Assembly: GCA_015057315.1 (NCBI GenBank)
Contig: SVER01000019.1
Location: forward strand, 1 to 62,847
DNA from: Pseudobutyrivibrio ruminis
GTDB lineage: Bacteria; Bacillota; Clostridia; Lachnospirales; Lachnospiraceae
DNA: 62,847 nt
Direction: 5' to 3'
The translations under genes were made by a program, and so were the position numbers. The notes under the pieces were generated by a model. That model made no database searches and was not told where the DNA came from. It saw only the letters and a list, made by a program, of their open reading frames with translations. Of the stretch, positions 1-8,015 are shown in pieces. How positions within the stretch are numbered: position 1 is the stretch's first letter; each line of letters opens with the position of its first letter.

Positions 1-153
1 AAGAAGGCATACGATTGCATCCCACAGATGGATGGTGCAGAGGTACATTCCTCAGTTATTCTTTCTTCAGTGGATGTGGGAGTATTTAAGCAGCTAGGTG
101 TACAACTCACTTGCGAACCACGTTACGAAGGAAATAAACTCTATCATAGCTAA
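1..153 (+). CDS. C-terminal end of a DUF1846-type protein (partial)
   Basis: An open frame runs from base 1 to a TAA at 151-153 and gives the last 50 residues of a protein whose start lies outside the window. The tail includes VHSSVILSSVDVGVFKQLGV and LTCEPRYEGNKLYH. The pattern of a short strand, a 'lgV.lTcEp.y...kLyH' ending and no membrane segment resembles the C-terminus of DUF1846 proteins (about 500 residues, function unsettled). This rests on memory of the family and on only 50 residues. It is followed by a strong hairpin terminator. Confidence 0.55.
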   Translation, partial: KKAYDCIPQMDGAEVHSSVILSSVDVGVFKQLGVQLTCEPRYEGNKLYHS

Positions 154-183
154 ACAGCAATGTAGAAATAAGCGTAAATTAAA

Positions 184-230
184 AAGACCTTGAAAAGCTT
201 AATGAATAAGTCTCTTCAAGGTCTTATTTT
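184..230. terminator. Bidirectional intrinsic terminator
   Basis: A perfect 11-bp stem (AAGACCTTGAA at 184-194, TTCAAGGTCTT at 215-225) is followed by ATTTTT on the plus strand and preceded by an A-run, so it can stop both the plus-strand gene ending at 153 and the minus-strand pgeF gene ending at 230. Confidence 0.85.
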
Positions 231-1051
231 TATAAAGAAATAAATGCTGCAAGGCTGCCTCTATTGGCGCCCATGATTCTATGGGAATAGAAAAGTTTGG
301 GATTGCAGCGGGTACAGTAATTCGTAATTTCGATATGCTCCTCAGGAATGCCAGCCTCTAGGAACACAAGGCGGCAGGCAGCCCATAAATCAAGCATATA
401 TTTATCCTTGTCATATGGATTAAAGATAGATGGACGAAGCAGTTCTGATTTATGTGAATCACCAAAAGCTTTTATAAATTCTTCTGCCACATCGCCACTA
501 ACTTCATAGCAGTCCTTGCAGATGCTAGGTGCGATTCCACACAAAATATCAGAAGGATTACAGTCAAATGCTTCATGCATTTTTTCAACTGTCACTTTTC
601 CGATTTTTCCAACAGTTCCACGCCAGCCTGAATGAGACAATGCTACAACTTCTTTGACAGGATCATAGAAGAATAGTGGAACACAGTCCGCATAAAAGGT
701 AACTAGTGGCATATCCTTTACATTTGTAATAAGTCCATCCACATCATCATATGGCAAGGGCTTTGTCAATCCGTTTCCAGCATCCTGCTCATCCACAACG
801 ATTACATTTGTAGTGTGAGTTTGCTTTGACAGGCACATGCGCTCGTAATTCATATCAAGTGCTGATGCGATTCTGCGATAGTTCTCACGGACATTTTCAT
901 CCAAATCCCCTCTGTTAAAACCAAGGTTTAGGGAATCGAAAACGCCTTCACTGACACCGCCTATTCTAGTGGAAAAGCCATGCTTAACCCCGGCAGTCTT
1001 AAATGAATCAAATGTTAAAAATGATACTCCATTTTTGTTTTCTATGTTCAT
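230..1051 (-). CDS. pgeF: Peptidoglycan editing factor PgeF / YfiH-type multicopper-oxidase-fold protein
   Basis: This 273-residue protein belongs to the YfiH/DUF152 (laccase-domain) family. The first members were called polyphenol oxidases; the E. coli protein is now known to remove mis-incorporated residues from peptidoglycan precursors. Family marks seen: the N-terminal HGFSTRIGGVSEG, the metal-site segment with ADCVPLFFYDP, HSGWRGTVGKI, and CGIAPSICKDCYEV. Length matches the family. There is no signal peptide, so it acts in the cytoplasm. The ATG is preceded by AAGGAG at about 12 nt. The HAD phosphatase gene lies 22 nt upstream on the same strand, so the two are probably co-transcribed. 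Confidence 0.9.
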   Translation of the reverse strand: MNIENKNGVSFLTFDSFKTAGVKHGFSTRIGGVSEGVFDSLNLGFNRGDLDENVRENYRRIASALDMNYERMCLSKQTHTTNVIVVDEQDAGNGLTKPLPYDDVDGLITNVKDMPLVTFYADCVPLFFYDPVKEVVALSHSGWRGTVGKIGKVTVEKMHEAFDCNPSDILCGIAPSICKDCYEVSGDVAEEFIKAFGDSHKSELLRPSIFNPYDKDKYMLDLWAACRLVFLEAGIPEEHIEITNYCTRCNPKLFYSHRIMGANRGSLAAFISL

Positions 1052-1073
1052 AAAGTCAACTAGCTCCTTAAAA

Positions 1074-1685
1074 TTACTGGTTAAGAAGTGCTTCTAAATC
1101 TCTTACTGCTATATCATGGTTTTTATCCTTAGCATGAACGGCATACAGTCCGCACTCTCTAGCACCAATGACATTTCTTTCAGAATCATCGATAAATACA
1201 CATTCTTCTGGTTTTAGATTGTACTTTTCAACAATGCGTTCATAAATTGCGTGGTCAGGCTTAATTAGCTTTTCTTCACAAGAGAAAACGCCGCCATCTA
1301 ACAAAGGTAGGAAATCCATCTGCTTTGCAGCAAGCTTTCGCAAATGATATGACCAGTTTGATAGATAAAGCACCTGATAGCCTCTGGCTTTCAGCTCCTT
1401 AATCCAGTCTTTAGCAAAATCATATTGCCATAATGCATCACCGCAGGTCTCCCAGAAATGTGTGATTTCATCTTTGATGTCAGGGGCATCCTTAGTGAAG
1501 GATGCAAGTAATTCGTCATCTGTTAAAACACCACGGTCCACTTCATCCCATTTGTGATTGCCAAATACGTTTTCCTTTATGCGTTCAACAAGGGCCTCAT
1601 TATTATTGAACTCTTTCATCATGTAGGCAGCCCAATCGTAGCCAATGAGAACCCCACCGATATCAAAAATAATTGTTTTAATCAT
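1074..1685 (-). CDS. HAD-superfamily hydrolase, YihX-like sugar-phosphate phosphatase
   Basis: A 203-residue HAD phosphatase. Motif I is FDIGGVL with a single Asp nucleophile, which is the pattern of the YihX (glucose-1-phosphatase) branch, where the second Asp of DxD is replaced. Motif II is LSN, the motif III lysine is in LIKPD and motif IV is FIDDSERN. The frame stays open 34 codons further upstream, but the ATG at 1685 is chosen because an AGAGG ribosome site lies just before it and because MIKTIIFDIGG is the usual HAD N-terminus. It is upstream of and co-directional with pgeF. The substrate cannot be told from sequence. Confidence 0.85.
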   Translation of the reverse strand: MIKTIIFDIGGVLIGYDWAAYMMKEFNNNEALVERIKENVFGNHKWDEVDRGVLTDDELLASFTKDAPDIKDEITHFWETCGDALWQYDFAKDWIKELKARGYQVLYLSNWSYHLRKLAAKQMDFLPLLDGGVFSCEEKLIKPDHAIYERIVEKYNLKPEECVFIDDSERNVIGARECGLYAVHAKDKNHDIAVRDLEALLNQ

Positions 1686-1835
1686 GTTAACCTCTTTCAT
1701 AATATGAAAATAATAAAATCCATAAGCTAGTCTAGCAAAATCAAAAGATAAAAACAAATAGAAAGTAGTAATTGCACTAGTCAACAAAATAAGAGTTTAG
1801 TATACTATAAAAAAATTCGTAGGAGGTATTAGGTT

Positions 1836-2186
1836 ATGAAAGTTTATTGTTACGAGAGATGCACCACATGTAAAAAGGCGTTAAAGTGGCTGGATGATAA
1901 TAAAATCAAATATGAGCTAATAGATATTAAGGAAAGTAATCCGGACAAAGCAACTCTTAAGGAGGCTTATGAGAAAAGTGGTCAGCCACTTAAAAAGTTC
2001 TTCAATACTAGCGGTCAGCTTTATCGTGGCATGGAGCTTTCTAAGAAGCTTCCAGATATGAGTGAAGATGAGCAGCTAAATCTTTTAGCAACAGATGGAA
2101 TGCTTGTGAAACGACCACTTGTGGTGGGTGATGATTTTGTATTGCTAGGCTTTAAAGAAGCTGAATGGGAAGCTAAGCTTAGCTAA
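1836..2186 (+). CDS. Spx/ArsC-family thioredoxin-fold protein
   Basis: This 116-residue protein has the ArsC/Spx fold. It starts MKVYCYERCTTCKKAL, giving a redox CxxC pair (C9, C12) where Spx has its disulfide switch. The segment GQLYRGMELSKKLP and the late arginine in MLVKRPLVV match the family (ArsC uses this Arg for oxyanion; Spx keeps it). Spx-type members bind the RNA polymerase alpha C-terminal domain under thiol stress, while ArsC-type members reduce arsenate. With no ars genes nearby and a CxxC present, the Spx/MgsR-like role is more likely. An AGGAGG ribosome site precedes the ATG. Confidence 0.85.
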   Translation: MKVYCYERCTTCKKALKWLDDNKIKYELIDIKESNPDKATLKEAYEKSGQPLKKFFNTSGQLYRGMELSKKLPDMSEDEQLNLLATDGMLVKRPLVVGDDFVLLGFKEAEWEAKLS

Positions 2187-2259
2187 AACGACTGCAATAT
2201 GGGCAGGTGCAGTAACACCTGCCTATTGTTTAACACAAAATGAGCAGGAGGATAATGAC

Positions 2260-2808
2260 ATGAGTGCAAACAATGAATACTTATTTGAGACAGAAAGATT
2301 AGGCTTTCGCCATTGGAACGAGGATGATGCAGAGGTTTTATTTAGCATGGCTAAAGAAAAAGAGGTTGGAAGTCCTTGCGGATGGCCTGCTCATAAGACA
2401 ATAGAAGAAAGCATCAACGTGATAAATAACGTATTTACGAATCCTGAGAATTATGCCATTTGCTTGAAGGAGACAGAGGAGCCAATCGGCACTGCTGATC
2501 TGATGTTTCATTATGAAAATAAGGACGAGTGCGAGCTGGGCTACTGGCTTGGAAAGCCATACTGGGGGCAGGGAATTATGCCTGAGGCATGCAAGCTTCT
2601 CTTAAAAAGAGCATTCGAAGATTTAAATGTTTCAAAGGTTTGGTGTGGATATTTTCAAGGAAATGAAAAGTCAAAACGTGTTCAAGAAAAGCTTGGATTT
2701 AAGTATAATAGAACAGATGAAAATGTTAAGGTGCCACTTTTAAATGAGGTTAGGACAAATGTGGTAAATCTCATGACAAAAGAAGAGTGGAAACAGTTGT
2801 ATACCTAG
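2260..2808 (+). CDS. GNAT family N-acetyltransferase (RimJ/RimL-like)
   Basis: A 182-residue GNAT acetyltransferase of the RimJ/RimL type. It opens with YLFETERLGFRHWNEDDAE, has the central strand with ELGYWLGKPYWGQGIMPEAC containing the Q/R-x-x-G-x-G/A acetyl-CoA loop (here WGQGIM), and ends with the conserved GNEKSKRVQEKLGF helix-strand. GNAT proteins move acetyl from acetyl-CoA to an amine; the acceptor is unknown. A GCAGGAGG site precedes the ATG. A 26-codon remnant of a near-identical N-terminus lies at 4361-4438, so this gene family has been copied locally. Confidence 0.85.
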   Translation: MSANNEYLFETERLGFRHWNEDDAEVLFSMAKEKEVGSPCGWPAHKTIEESINVINNVFTNPENYAICLKETEEPIGTADLMFHYENKDECELGYWLGKPYWGQGIMPEACKLLLKRAFEDLNVSKVWCGYFQGNEKSKRVQEKLGFKYNRTDENVKVPLLNEVRTNVVNLMTKEEWKQLYT

Positions 2809-2822
2809 TATAAAAAAGTAAA

Positions 2823-2909
2823 GGTGGAGGTAGCGTGGTAACAAAAGATCTTCCAGACAATGTAATCGCTGTAGGTAATCCTTGCAAGATAGTAAGGGAA
2901 ATTACAGAG
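2823..2909 (+). pseudogene. Remnant: C-terminal end of a hexapeptide-repeat sugar O-acetyltransferase
   Basis: With no start codon, the frame reads [20 protein letters not shown] followed by CKIVREITE. This is the characteristic last turn and tail of maltose/galactoside O-acetyltransferases (left-handed beta-helix, LacA/Maa type). The first 150 or so residues are absent. The frame then continues into unrelated sequence and stops at 3002. It is a leftover fragment, not a working gene. Confidence 0.75.
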
Positions 2910-2943
2910 GGACGAGCAATGCAGATTTCAGATATCGATTATG

Positions 2944-3015
2944 GAAACTGGAGATGTAGCAGTAGATATTGCAAATCTTCAGAAGGTTATGGAGATGGTT
3001 GATAAGTTATTATAA
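2944..3015 (+). pseudogene. Remnant: partial copy of the alpha/beta-hydrolase C-terminus
   Basis: The frame 2944-3015 reads [20 protein letters not shown] then KLL and a stop. The intact hydrolase at 6582-7139 ends ETGEVSTDIENLGKVISMVD then KLL and a stop. About 16 of the 23 residues match and the ends coincide, so this is the tail of a paralogue whose body has been lost. It is fused directly behind the acetyltransferase remnant. Confidence 0.75.
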
Positions 3016-3073
3016 GATATATAGCCGCAATAAATGCGGCATTAAGATTTAGTTATAAGGTTAGGAATTAGAA

Positions 3074-3856
3074 ATGAGACTTTTATTTGTTAGACACGGA
3101 GATCCAGATTATGTAAATGATACACTTACGGAAAAAGGACATCGAGAAGCGAAGCTTCTGGCAGACATTATTGAACAATATCGTATAGACGAAGTGTATC
3201 AGTCACCTCTTGGCAGAGCAAAAGACACAGCAAGCTATAGCTGCAAGAAGTTAGGAATTGAGCCAGTTACTTTAGATTGGCTAAAGGAATTTCCTGCACA
3301 GGCAAATCCTAATATTTCAGAGGATGTGCGTAAGGCCTATGCTAATGAGCTTCAGAAAGATGAGGTGACTGGAGAGTATAAGTTTCATATCTTATGGGAT
3401 ATTTTGCCATCTTATTATATTGATCATCCAGAGCTTTTTGATAGAAATGGCTGGAGGGAATCAACTCTTGTTAAGGCCAGCAATATGCCTGCTTTGTATG
3501 ATGAGGTGACTGGCGAGTTTGAAAAGTTTTTGAAAGAAAATGGCTATGAAAAAGATGGAATGGCATACAGGGTATCAGAGAATAACGACAAGACCATCGC
3601 CTTTTATTGTCACTATGGATTGACTTCATTGTTATTGTCATATTTGTGGAATGTATCACCTTTTGTGGTCTGGCAGTTTACTGCGTTAGCACCAACATCT
3701 GTTACTGAGGTGGTAACCGAGGAGCGAGAAAAAGGAATAGCTACCTTTAGAACCCTCCGTGCTGGTGAAATAACGCATTTACGAATTGGCAATGAAGAAC
3801 CATCTTTTTCAGCAAGATTTTGCGAAAGATATGAAAATGAAGATGAACGCCACTAG
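3074..3856 (+). CDS. Histidine phosphatase family protein (phosphoglycerate-mutase-like)
   Basis: A 260-residue member of the histidine phosphatase superfamily. The N-terminal MRLLFVRHGDPDY carries the RHG motif with the phospho-accepting His, followed by LTEKGHREAKLLA and the SPLGRAKDTA segment; the second catalytic His is in FYCHYGLTS. It is longer than the minimal CobC/PhoE type (about 200 residues) because of an insert around residues 75-150. The substrate is unknown. It stands between two stretches of gene remnants but is itself intact. Confidence 0.85.
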   Translation: MRLLFVRHGDPDYVNDTLTEKGHREAKLLADIIEQYRIDEVYQSPLGRAKDTASYSCKKLGIEPVTLDWLKEFPAQANPNISEDVRKAYANELQKDEVTGEYKFHILWDILPSYYIDHPELFDRNGWRESTLVKASNMPALYDEVTGEFEKFLKENGYEKDGMAYRVSENNDKTIAFYCHYGLTSLLLSYLWNVSPFVVWQFTALAPTSVTEVVTEEREKGIATFRTLRAGEITHLRIGNEEPSFSARFCERYENEDERH

Positions 3857-3918
3857 AGCATATGGAACCTTTGCGTGCCAATAATAGAAAAATATAAAGG
3901 AAGATTAAAATATGTATT

Positions 3919-4149
3919 ATGTGGCAGATAGGTGTGGATGTACTTTCTGAGTATAGAAAACAGGGAGTGGCATCGGCATTAACTAGTACCCTAGCCAGGG
4001 AAATATTTGCTAGAGATAAGGTACCATTTTACTGTTCTGCCTGGTCAAACATTCGCTCAGTAAGAAACGCGGTGAAAAGTGGATTTATTCCAACTTGGGT
4101 AGAAATGACTGTAAAACCTGAAGAGATAGTAGATGAGATGAATATATAA
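3919..4149 (+). pseudogene. GNAT acetyltransferase C-terminal fragment
   Basis: A 76-residue frame beginning MWQIGVDVLSEYRKQGVASA. This is the acetyl-CoA-binding half of a GNAT protein (R-K-Q-G-V-A loop, then SAWSNIRSVRNAVKSGF). The N-terminal half with the acceptor site is missing. There is no good ribosome site in front; an out-of-frame ATG at 3912 precedes it. It is probably a truncated gene. If translated it would be too short to fold as a normal GNAT. Confidence 0.7.
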
Positions 4150-4173
4150 AGACTTCAAAGGAAATTACTGGAT

Positions 4174-4350
4174 ATGAAAATAGAACACATCGCAATGTAT
4201 GTAAACGGAATTCTCAGAATGACCTCAAGAACAGATGAGGAATGGTCGGAGATTTTTAGTCAGTTCTTTAATGTTGAAGAAGTAACATATTTCGCTTGGG
4301 ATGGGGAAGACGAGGAAACACGAAGAATATTTGTTATGAGTAAAAAATAA
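4174..4350 (+). pseudogene. Chimeric 58-residue frame starting like a VOC/glyoxalase protein
   Basis: The frame begins MKIEHIAMYVN, the usual opening of a vicinal-oxygen-chelate (glyoxalase/bleomycin-resistance) protein. It then jumps without a stop to GILRMTSRTDEEWSEIFSQF and an acidic tail ending FVMSKK, which does not fit the VOC fold. It is best read as two remnants joined in frame. The ATG has only a weak AAAGGAAAT upstream. Whether it is expressed is unknown. Confidence 0.5.
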
Positions 4351-4360
4351 GGAGGACACC

Positions 4361-4438
4361 ATGAGTAGAGACACAAAGTATTTATTTGAGACAGAGAGAT
4401 TAGGATTTCGTCATTGGAATGAGGATGAAGTATTATAG
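4361..4438 (+). pseudogene. Remnant: N-terminus of a GNAT gene, partial copy of the gene at 2260
   Basis: Behind a good GGAGG site (4351-4355), an ATG opens MSRDTKYLFETERLGFRHWN followed by EDEVL and a TAG. The intact GNAT at 2260 starts MSANNEYLFETERLGFRHWN. The copy breaks after 25 codons, just where the DUF7010 gene's upstream region begins. It could still be translated as a 25-residue peptide ahead of the next gene. Confidence 0.8.
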
Positions 4439-4469
4439 TTTATTGAAGGTGTTTTTAATAGGAGGAAAA

Positions 4470-4997
4470 ATGACACTTGATGAATTAAGACTAGACATAG
4501 CAAAAGAACAGAAAAAGGGAATTCCTTTTATAGCAGCATCTATTATTCTTTGGGGACTGATTGCGATAGTTACTATACTTCAGATTCCTATTAAATCTAT
4601 GAATATTTTAGTATTTTGTTGTTCGTGTCCATTGATGCCGCTAGCCATGATATTTGGAAAAATAGTCAAGGTGGATTTGTTTTCAAAAAAGAATCCACTT
4701 AGCAATGCGGGGCTATTGTTTACAATGAATCAAATGCTATATATCTTAATTGTTATGTGGGTATTTAGCGCTGTTCCAGAAAAAATGGTTATGGTATTTG
4801 CAATGGTATTCGGTGCACATTTGTTGCCATATTCATGGCTCTATCTTTCTAAGGCCTACATTATTTTTGCAGTTGCAATACCTGCGATTTCACTTATATT
4901 TGGTGTCATATTTAATGCTACAGTAGTGGCATTATCAGTATGCTTATGTGAAGTGGTATTTCTATTGATTTTAGTTTATGAAGTGAAAAAACTATAA
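4470..4997 (+). CDS. DUF7010-type integral membrane protein
   Basis: A 175-residue membrane protein with five to six hydrophobic segments and a short cytoplasmic start MTLDELRLDIAKEQKKG. The start, length and PLMPLAMIFGKI loop fit the DUF7010 family, whose function is unknown. The frame is open back to 4419, but the ATG at 4470 has a perfect AGGAGG at 4460-4465 and gives the family N-terminus. The truncated GNAT remnant lies directly upstream. Confidence 0.7.
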   Translation: MTLDELRLDIAKEQKKGIPFIAASIILWGLIAIVTILQIPIKSMNILVFCCSCPLMPLAMIFGKIVKVDLFSKKNPLSNAGLLFTMNQMLYILIVMWVFSAVPEKMVMVFAMVFGAHLLPYSWLYLSKAYIIFAVAIPAISLIFGVIFNATVVALSVCLCEVVFLLILVYEVKKL

Positions 4998-5045
4998 GAC
5001 ATATTCAATATAGATAAGGATAAAATAATGAGGAGAATAGGACAC

Positions 5046-5195
5046 ATGAAAAAGTTAAAACTAATCAATGAGGACTACCAGGGTCATGTGGATATAATGA
5101 GACATGCCGGCAGAGGTATTGTGATAAAGGATGGCAAAAATCTTTTAAATTATGTAGAGAATAGAAAGCTTGATGTAGACGACTATATCGTATAA
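5046..5195 (+). pseudogene. Short frame resembling a truncated Nudix N-terminus
   Basis: A 49-residue frame starts MKKLKLINEDYQGHVDIMRH then AGRGIVIKDGKNLL. This is how many small Nudix hydrolases begin, up to the second strand (R-x-x-I-I-x-x-x-G-K-x-L-L). The Nudix box is missing: the frame runs into NYVENRKLDVDDYIV and stops. It is likely another joined remnant. The ribosome site is AGGAGAATAGG, about 8 nt before the ATG, so translation is possible. Confidence 0.45.
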
Positions 5196-5204
5196 ACGAA
5201 GTAA

Positions 5205-6128
5205 ATGGATAATAAGAACCTACTGAAAAATAAAATAGTGGTATGCCTTTTGGCCATTGTATGTTGCCTGCTTTGGGGCAGTGCCTTTCCAAGTATAAAA
5301 ATTGGCTACAGGCTTTTTGAAATAGGCGCTGGTGATAGCATGTCACAGATTCTTTTCGCGGGAATCAGATTTTTCTTAGCAGGAATTTTGGCGATTGTTT
5401 TTGGCAGCATATTACAGAAAAAGTTTTTGTATCCCAAAAAGCAGTCTTGGGGTATGGTTTGTAAGCTTAGCATTTTTCAAACAGTACTTCAATATTTCTT
5501 TTTCTATATGGGTCTTGCTCACGCGTCAGGAGTGAAATCATCTATAATTAATGGAATGAGCACCTTCTTTGCTATTCTGCTGGCATCCCTTGTAAGGAAG
5601 CAGGAAAAACTAACAAACAATAAGATGGTAGGCTGTGTGCTTGGTGCAGCAGGAGTAATATTGGTAAGCTTGGCTGGTGGAGATATTGGCGAAGGCTTTG
5701 CATTGAATGGAGAGGGATTCATCCTTGTAGCCTCAGTATCCTATGCTATTTCTTCAGTTTTGATAAAGGAATATTCCCTCAAGGAAAACCCTGTAACACT
5801 TAGTGGTTACCAATTTATTATTGGTGGATTTGTAATGATGCTTATAGGGGGTATAGCTGGCGGTAGCCTTCACATGACATCATTTGCTGGTATTCCTCTT
5901 ATAATCTATATGGCCCTGATATCCTCAGTAGCATATTCAATCTGGGGCGTTCTTTTGAAGTATAATCCTGTATCATCAGTCACCATATACGGATTTACGA
6001 ATCCAATATTTGGTGCATTACTTTCTGCTGTATTCTTATCAGAGTGGCAGACTATAACAATGAAATATTTGGTGGCTCTAGTGCTTGTTAGCCTTGGAAT
6101 ATTTATTGTTAATAGGGCGAATAATTGA
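5205..6128 (+). CDS. DMT-superfamily (EamA) transporter
   Basis: A 307-residue protein with ten predicted membrane helices in two EamA repeats. The first repeat carries LLWGSAFPSIKIGY, typical of EamA helix 1, and the second starts near residue 165 (GFILVASVSYAISSVLIKEY). Members export or import small metabolites such as amino acids; the substrate is unknown. The ribosome site in front of the ATG is weak (CGAAGTAA), so translation may be coupled to the remnant frame ending at 5195. A second DMT gene lies on the other strand at 25111. Confidence 0.85.
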   Translation: MDNKNLLKNKIVVCLLAIVCCLLWGSAFPSIKIGYRLFEIGAGDSMSQILFAGIRFFLAGILAIVFGSILQKKFLYPKKQSWGMVCKLSIFQTVLQYFFFYMGLAHASGVKSSIINGMSTFFAILLASLVRKQEKLTNNKMVGCVLGAAGVILVSLAGGDIGEGFALNGEGFILVASVSYAISSVLIKEYSLKENPVTLSGYQFIIGGFVMMLIGGIAGGSLHMTSFAGIPLIIYMALISSVAYSIWGVLLKYNPVSSVTIYGFTNPIFGALLSAVFLSEWQTITMKYLVALVLVSLGIFIVNRANN

Positions 6129-6261
6129 TATAGGTTTAGCTCTTAGTATATTACAGTTTATTTATGGTAAAATGATAAATAGTTGTATGGAAGAAATTAA
6201 GAGGTTATCATAATCAGGAAAATTGGAGTATGAAGGGTGGTTTATAAGAAAGGAGACAACA

Positions 6262-6564
6262 ATGGTAAAACACATTATTTTATGGACACTTAAGGATGAG
6301 CTTTCAGCAGAGGAAAAGGAGCAGGTAAAGCTTGGTATCAAGGAAGGATTAGAAGGTCTTGCAGGAAAGATTCCAGGTATGATTGATATTAAGGTTAACA
6401 TCAATGGGCTTGCCAGCTCAAATGCAGATTTAATGCTTGATTCTACTTTTGAAAATGAGGATGCCCTAAAGGGTTATGCAGTGCATCCAGAGCATGTGGC
6501 AGTGGCAGATGGAAAGGTTAGACCTTACACAAAAATCAGAAGTTGCCTGGATTTTGAAGTATAG
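6262..6564 (+). CDS. Dabb-domain (stress-responsive A/B barrel) protein
   Basis: A 100-residue protein beginning MVKHIILWTLKDELSAEEKE, the hallmark start of the Dabb dimeric alpha/beta-barrel family, with VHPEHVAVADGKVRPY near the end. These small proteins form dimers; some plant and bacterial members have cyclase or stress roles, but most are uncharacterised. The frame is open to 6223, but ATG 6262 has AAAGGAG at 6249-6255 and fits the family. It is followed 17 nt later by the hydrolase gene, suggesting one transcript for 6262-8891. Confidence 0.85.
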   Translation: MVKHIILWTLKDELSAEEKEQVKLGIKEGLEGLAGKIPGMIDIKVNINGLASSNADLMLDSTFENEDALKGYAVHPEHVAVADGKVRPYTKIRSCLDFEV

Positions 6565-6581
6565 AAGGCACGGAGGAAGAT

Positions 6582-7139
6582 ATGAATAAGAAATTAGCAG
6601 TAATTTTTCCAGGGATAGGCTATCACACAGATAAACCACTTCTTTATTATTCTAAAAAGCTTGCAAAGGCTAAGGATTACGAAGTTGTAGAAATAAAGTA
6701 TGATTTACCAGAGCCTGGTTCTGTAATCAAGGCAGATGAAGAAAAAAGGATGGAAGCCTTTGATAATGCATTTGAGCAGGTTACAGAGCAGTTAAAAGAT
6801 ATCGTATTTGCGGATTATGAAAAGATTGTATTTATAGGAAAAAGTATTGGTTCAGCACTGGCTGCCAGGTACAATATGACCTATGAGCTTGAAGCAGACC
6901 AGATTATTTTAACTCCTATAGAAACAACCTTTGCCTATATTAATCCATGCGAGGGTTTTGTTTTCCATGGTGATGCTGACCCACTTTGCGATACAGATAT
7001 GTGCATTCAGCTTTGCGATGAGTTATCACTTACCTATGTGGTAATTCCAGAGGCAAATCATTCCCTTGAAACAGGGGAAGTTTCCACAGATATAGAAAAT
7101 CTTGGAAAAGTTATTAGTATGGTAGATAAGCTACTATAA
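6582..7139 (+). CDS. Small alpha/beta-hydrolase
   Basis: A 185-residue alpha/beta hydrolase: oxyanion region IFPGIGYHTDKPLLYY, nucleophile elbow GKSIGS (Ser in the centre), Asp in GDADPLCD and His in EANHSLE. All three triad positions are therefore present. The short length means there is no lid domain. Substrate unknown. The C-terminal 23 residues are echoed by the remnant at 2944-3015. It sits between the Dabb gene and endonuclease IV in a tight same-strand run. Confidence 0.8.
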   Translation: MNKKLAVIFPGIGYHTDKPLLYYSKKLAKAKDYEVVEIKYDLPEPGSVIKADEEKRMEAFDNAFEQVTEQLKDIVFADYEKIVFIGKSIGSALAARYNMTYELEADQIILTPIETTFAYINPCEGFVFHGDADPLCDTDMCIQLCDELSLTYVVIPEANHSLETGEVSTDIENLGKVISMVDKLL

Positions 7140-7157
7140 AGCATTTAGAGGTAATAT

Positions 7158-7985
7158 ATGATATACATAGGTTGTCACTTGTCAGTGACTAATGGATATG
7201 AAGCCATGGGGCGTACCATGGTAGATTTTGGCGGCAATACCTTTGCCTGGTTTACAAGAAATCCACGTGGTGGAAAAGCTAAGGATATAGATGGAGATGA
7301 TGTGCAAAAACTCCAGCAAATCTTAGATGAAAAGAAATTTGGTAAGCTGGTGGCACATGCCAGCTACACTATGAATCTTTGCTCTGCCAAGCCTGAAACC
7401 AGGGCAAATGCACTGGATATGCTAAAGCAGGATTTACAAAGAATGGAACAGGTTCCAAATCAGTTTTATAATTTTCATCCCGGTTCTCACACAGGCCAAG
7501 GGACTGAAACAGGAATTAAACAGATTGCAGATGGATTAAACGAAGCACTATGGCCTGATATGCAAACTACAGTCTTGCTTGAGACTATGGCTGGTAAAGG
7601 CTCGGAAGTGGGCAAGACCTTTGAAGAGCTGCGAGAAATAATTGACCGCACCACTTTAAACGATAAGCTTGGTGTTTGCTTGGACACCTGCCATATTTGG
7701 GATGGTGGATACGATATAGTAAATGATTTTGATGGTGTGCTTACTAAGTTTGATAAAATAATAGGGCTTGACCGTTTAAAGGCTATTCATTTTAATGACA
7801 GCAAAAATGAATGTGGCGCCGCAAAAGACCGCCACGAAAAGCTAGGTCAGGGATTTATTGGAATGGAAGCAATGAAACGTATTGCCCTTCATCCAGCTCT
7901 TCAGAAGCTTCCTTTCATCCTTGAAACACCAAATGATGACGCAGGATACATGGAAGAAATCAAGATAGTAAATAGTTGGATGTAA
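7158..7985 (+). CDS. nfo: Deoxyribonuclease IV (AP endonuclease, Nfo type)
   Basis: A 275-residue TIM-barrel AP endonuclease. It cuts DNA 5' of abasic sites in base-excision repair. Three-zinc-site motifs are all present: FHPGSHTGQG, LLETMAGKG, CLDTCHIWDGGYD, FNDSKNECGAAKDRHEKLGQ and ETPND. Length matches the family. The start ATG follows AGAGG and the N-terminus (IGCHLSVTNGYEAMG) aligns with known members. Confidence 0.93.
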   Translation: MIYIGCHLSVTNGYEAMGRTMVDFGGNTFAWFTRNPRGGKAKDIDGDDVQKLQQILDEKKFGKLVAHASYTMNLCSAKPETRANALDMLKQDLQRMEQVPNQFYNFHPGSHTGQGTETGIKQIADGLNEALWPDMQTTVLLETMAGKGSEVGKTFEELREIIDRTTLNDKLGVCLDTCHIWDGGYDIVNDFDGVLTKFDKIIGLDRLKAIHFNDSKNECGAAKDRHEKLGQGFIGMEAMKRIALHPALQKLPFILETPNDDAGYMEEIKIVNSWM

Positions 7986-8015
7986 GATAGAAGGACTTTG
8001 AATTAGGAGAGACAA

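Noticed and set aside
2260..4438. A tandem GNAT array
   Set aside because: Only the gene at 2260 is complete; the others at 3919 and 4361 are a tail and a head with different sequence relations.
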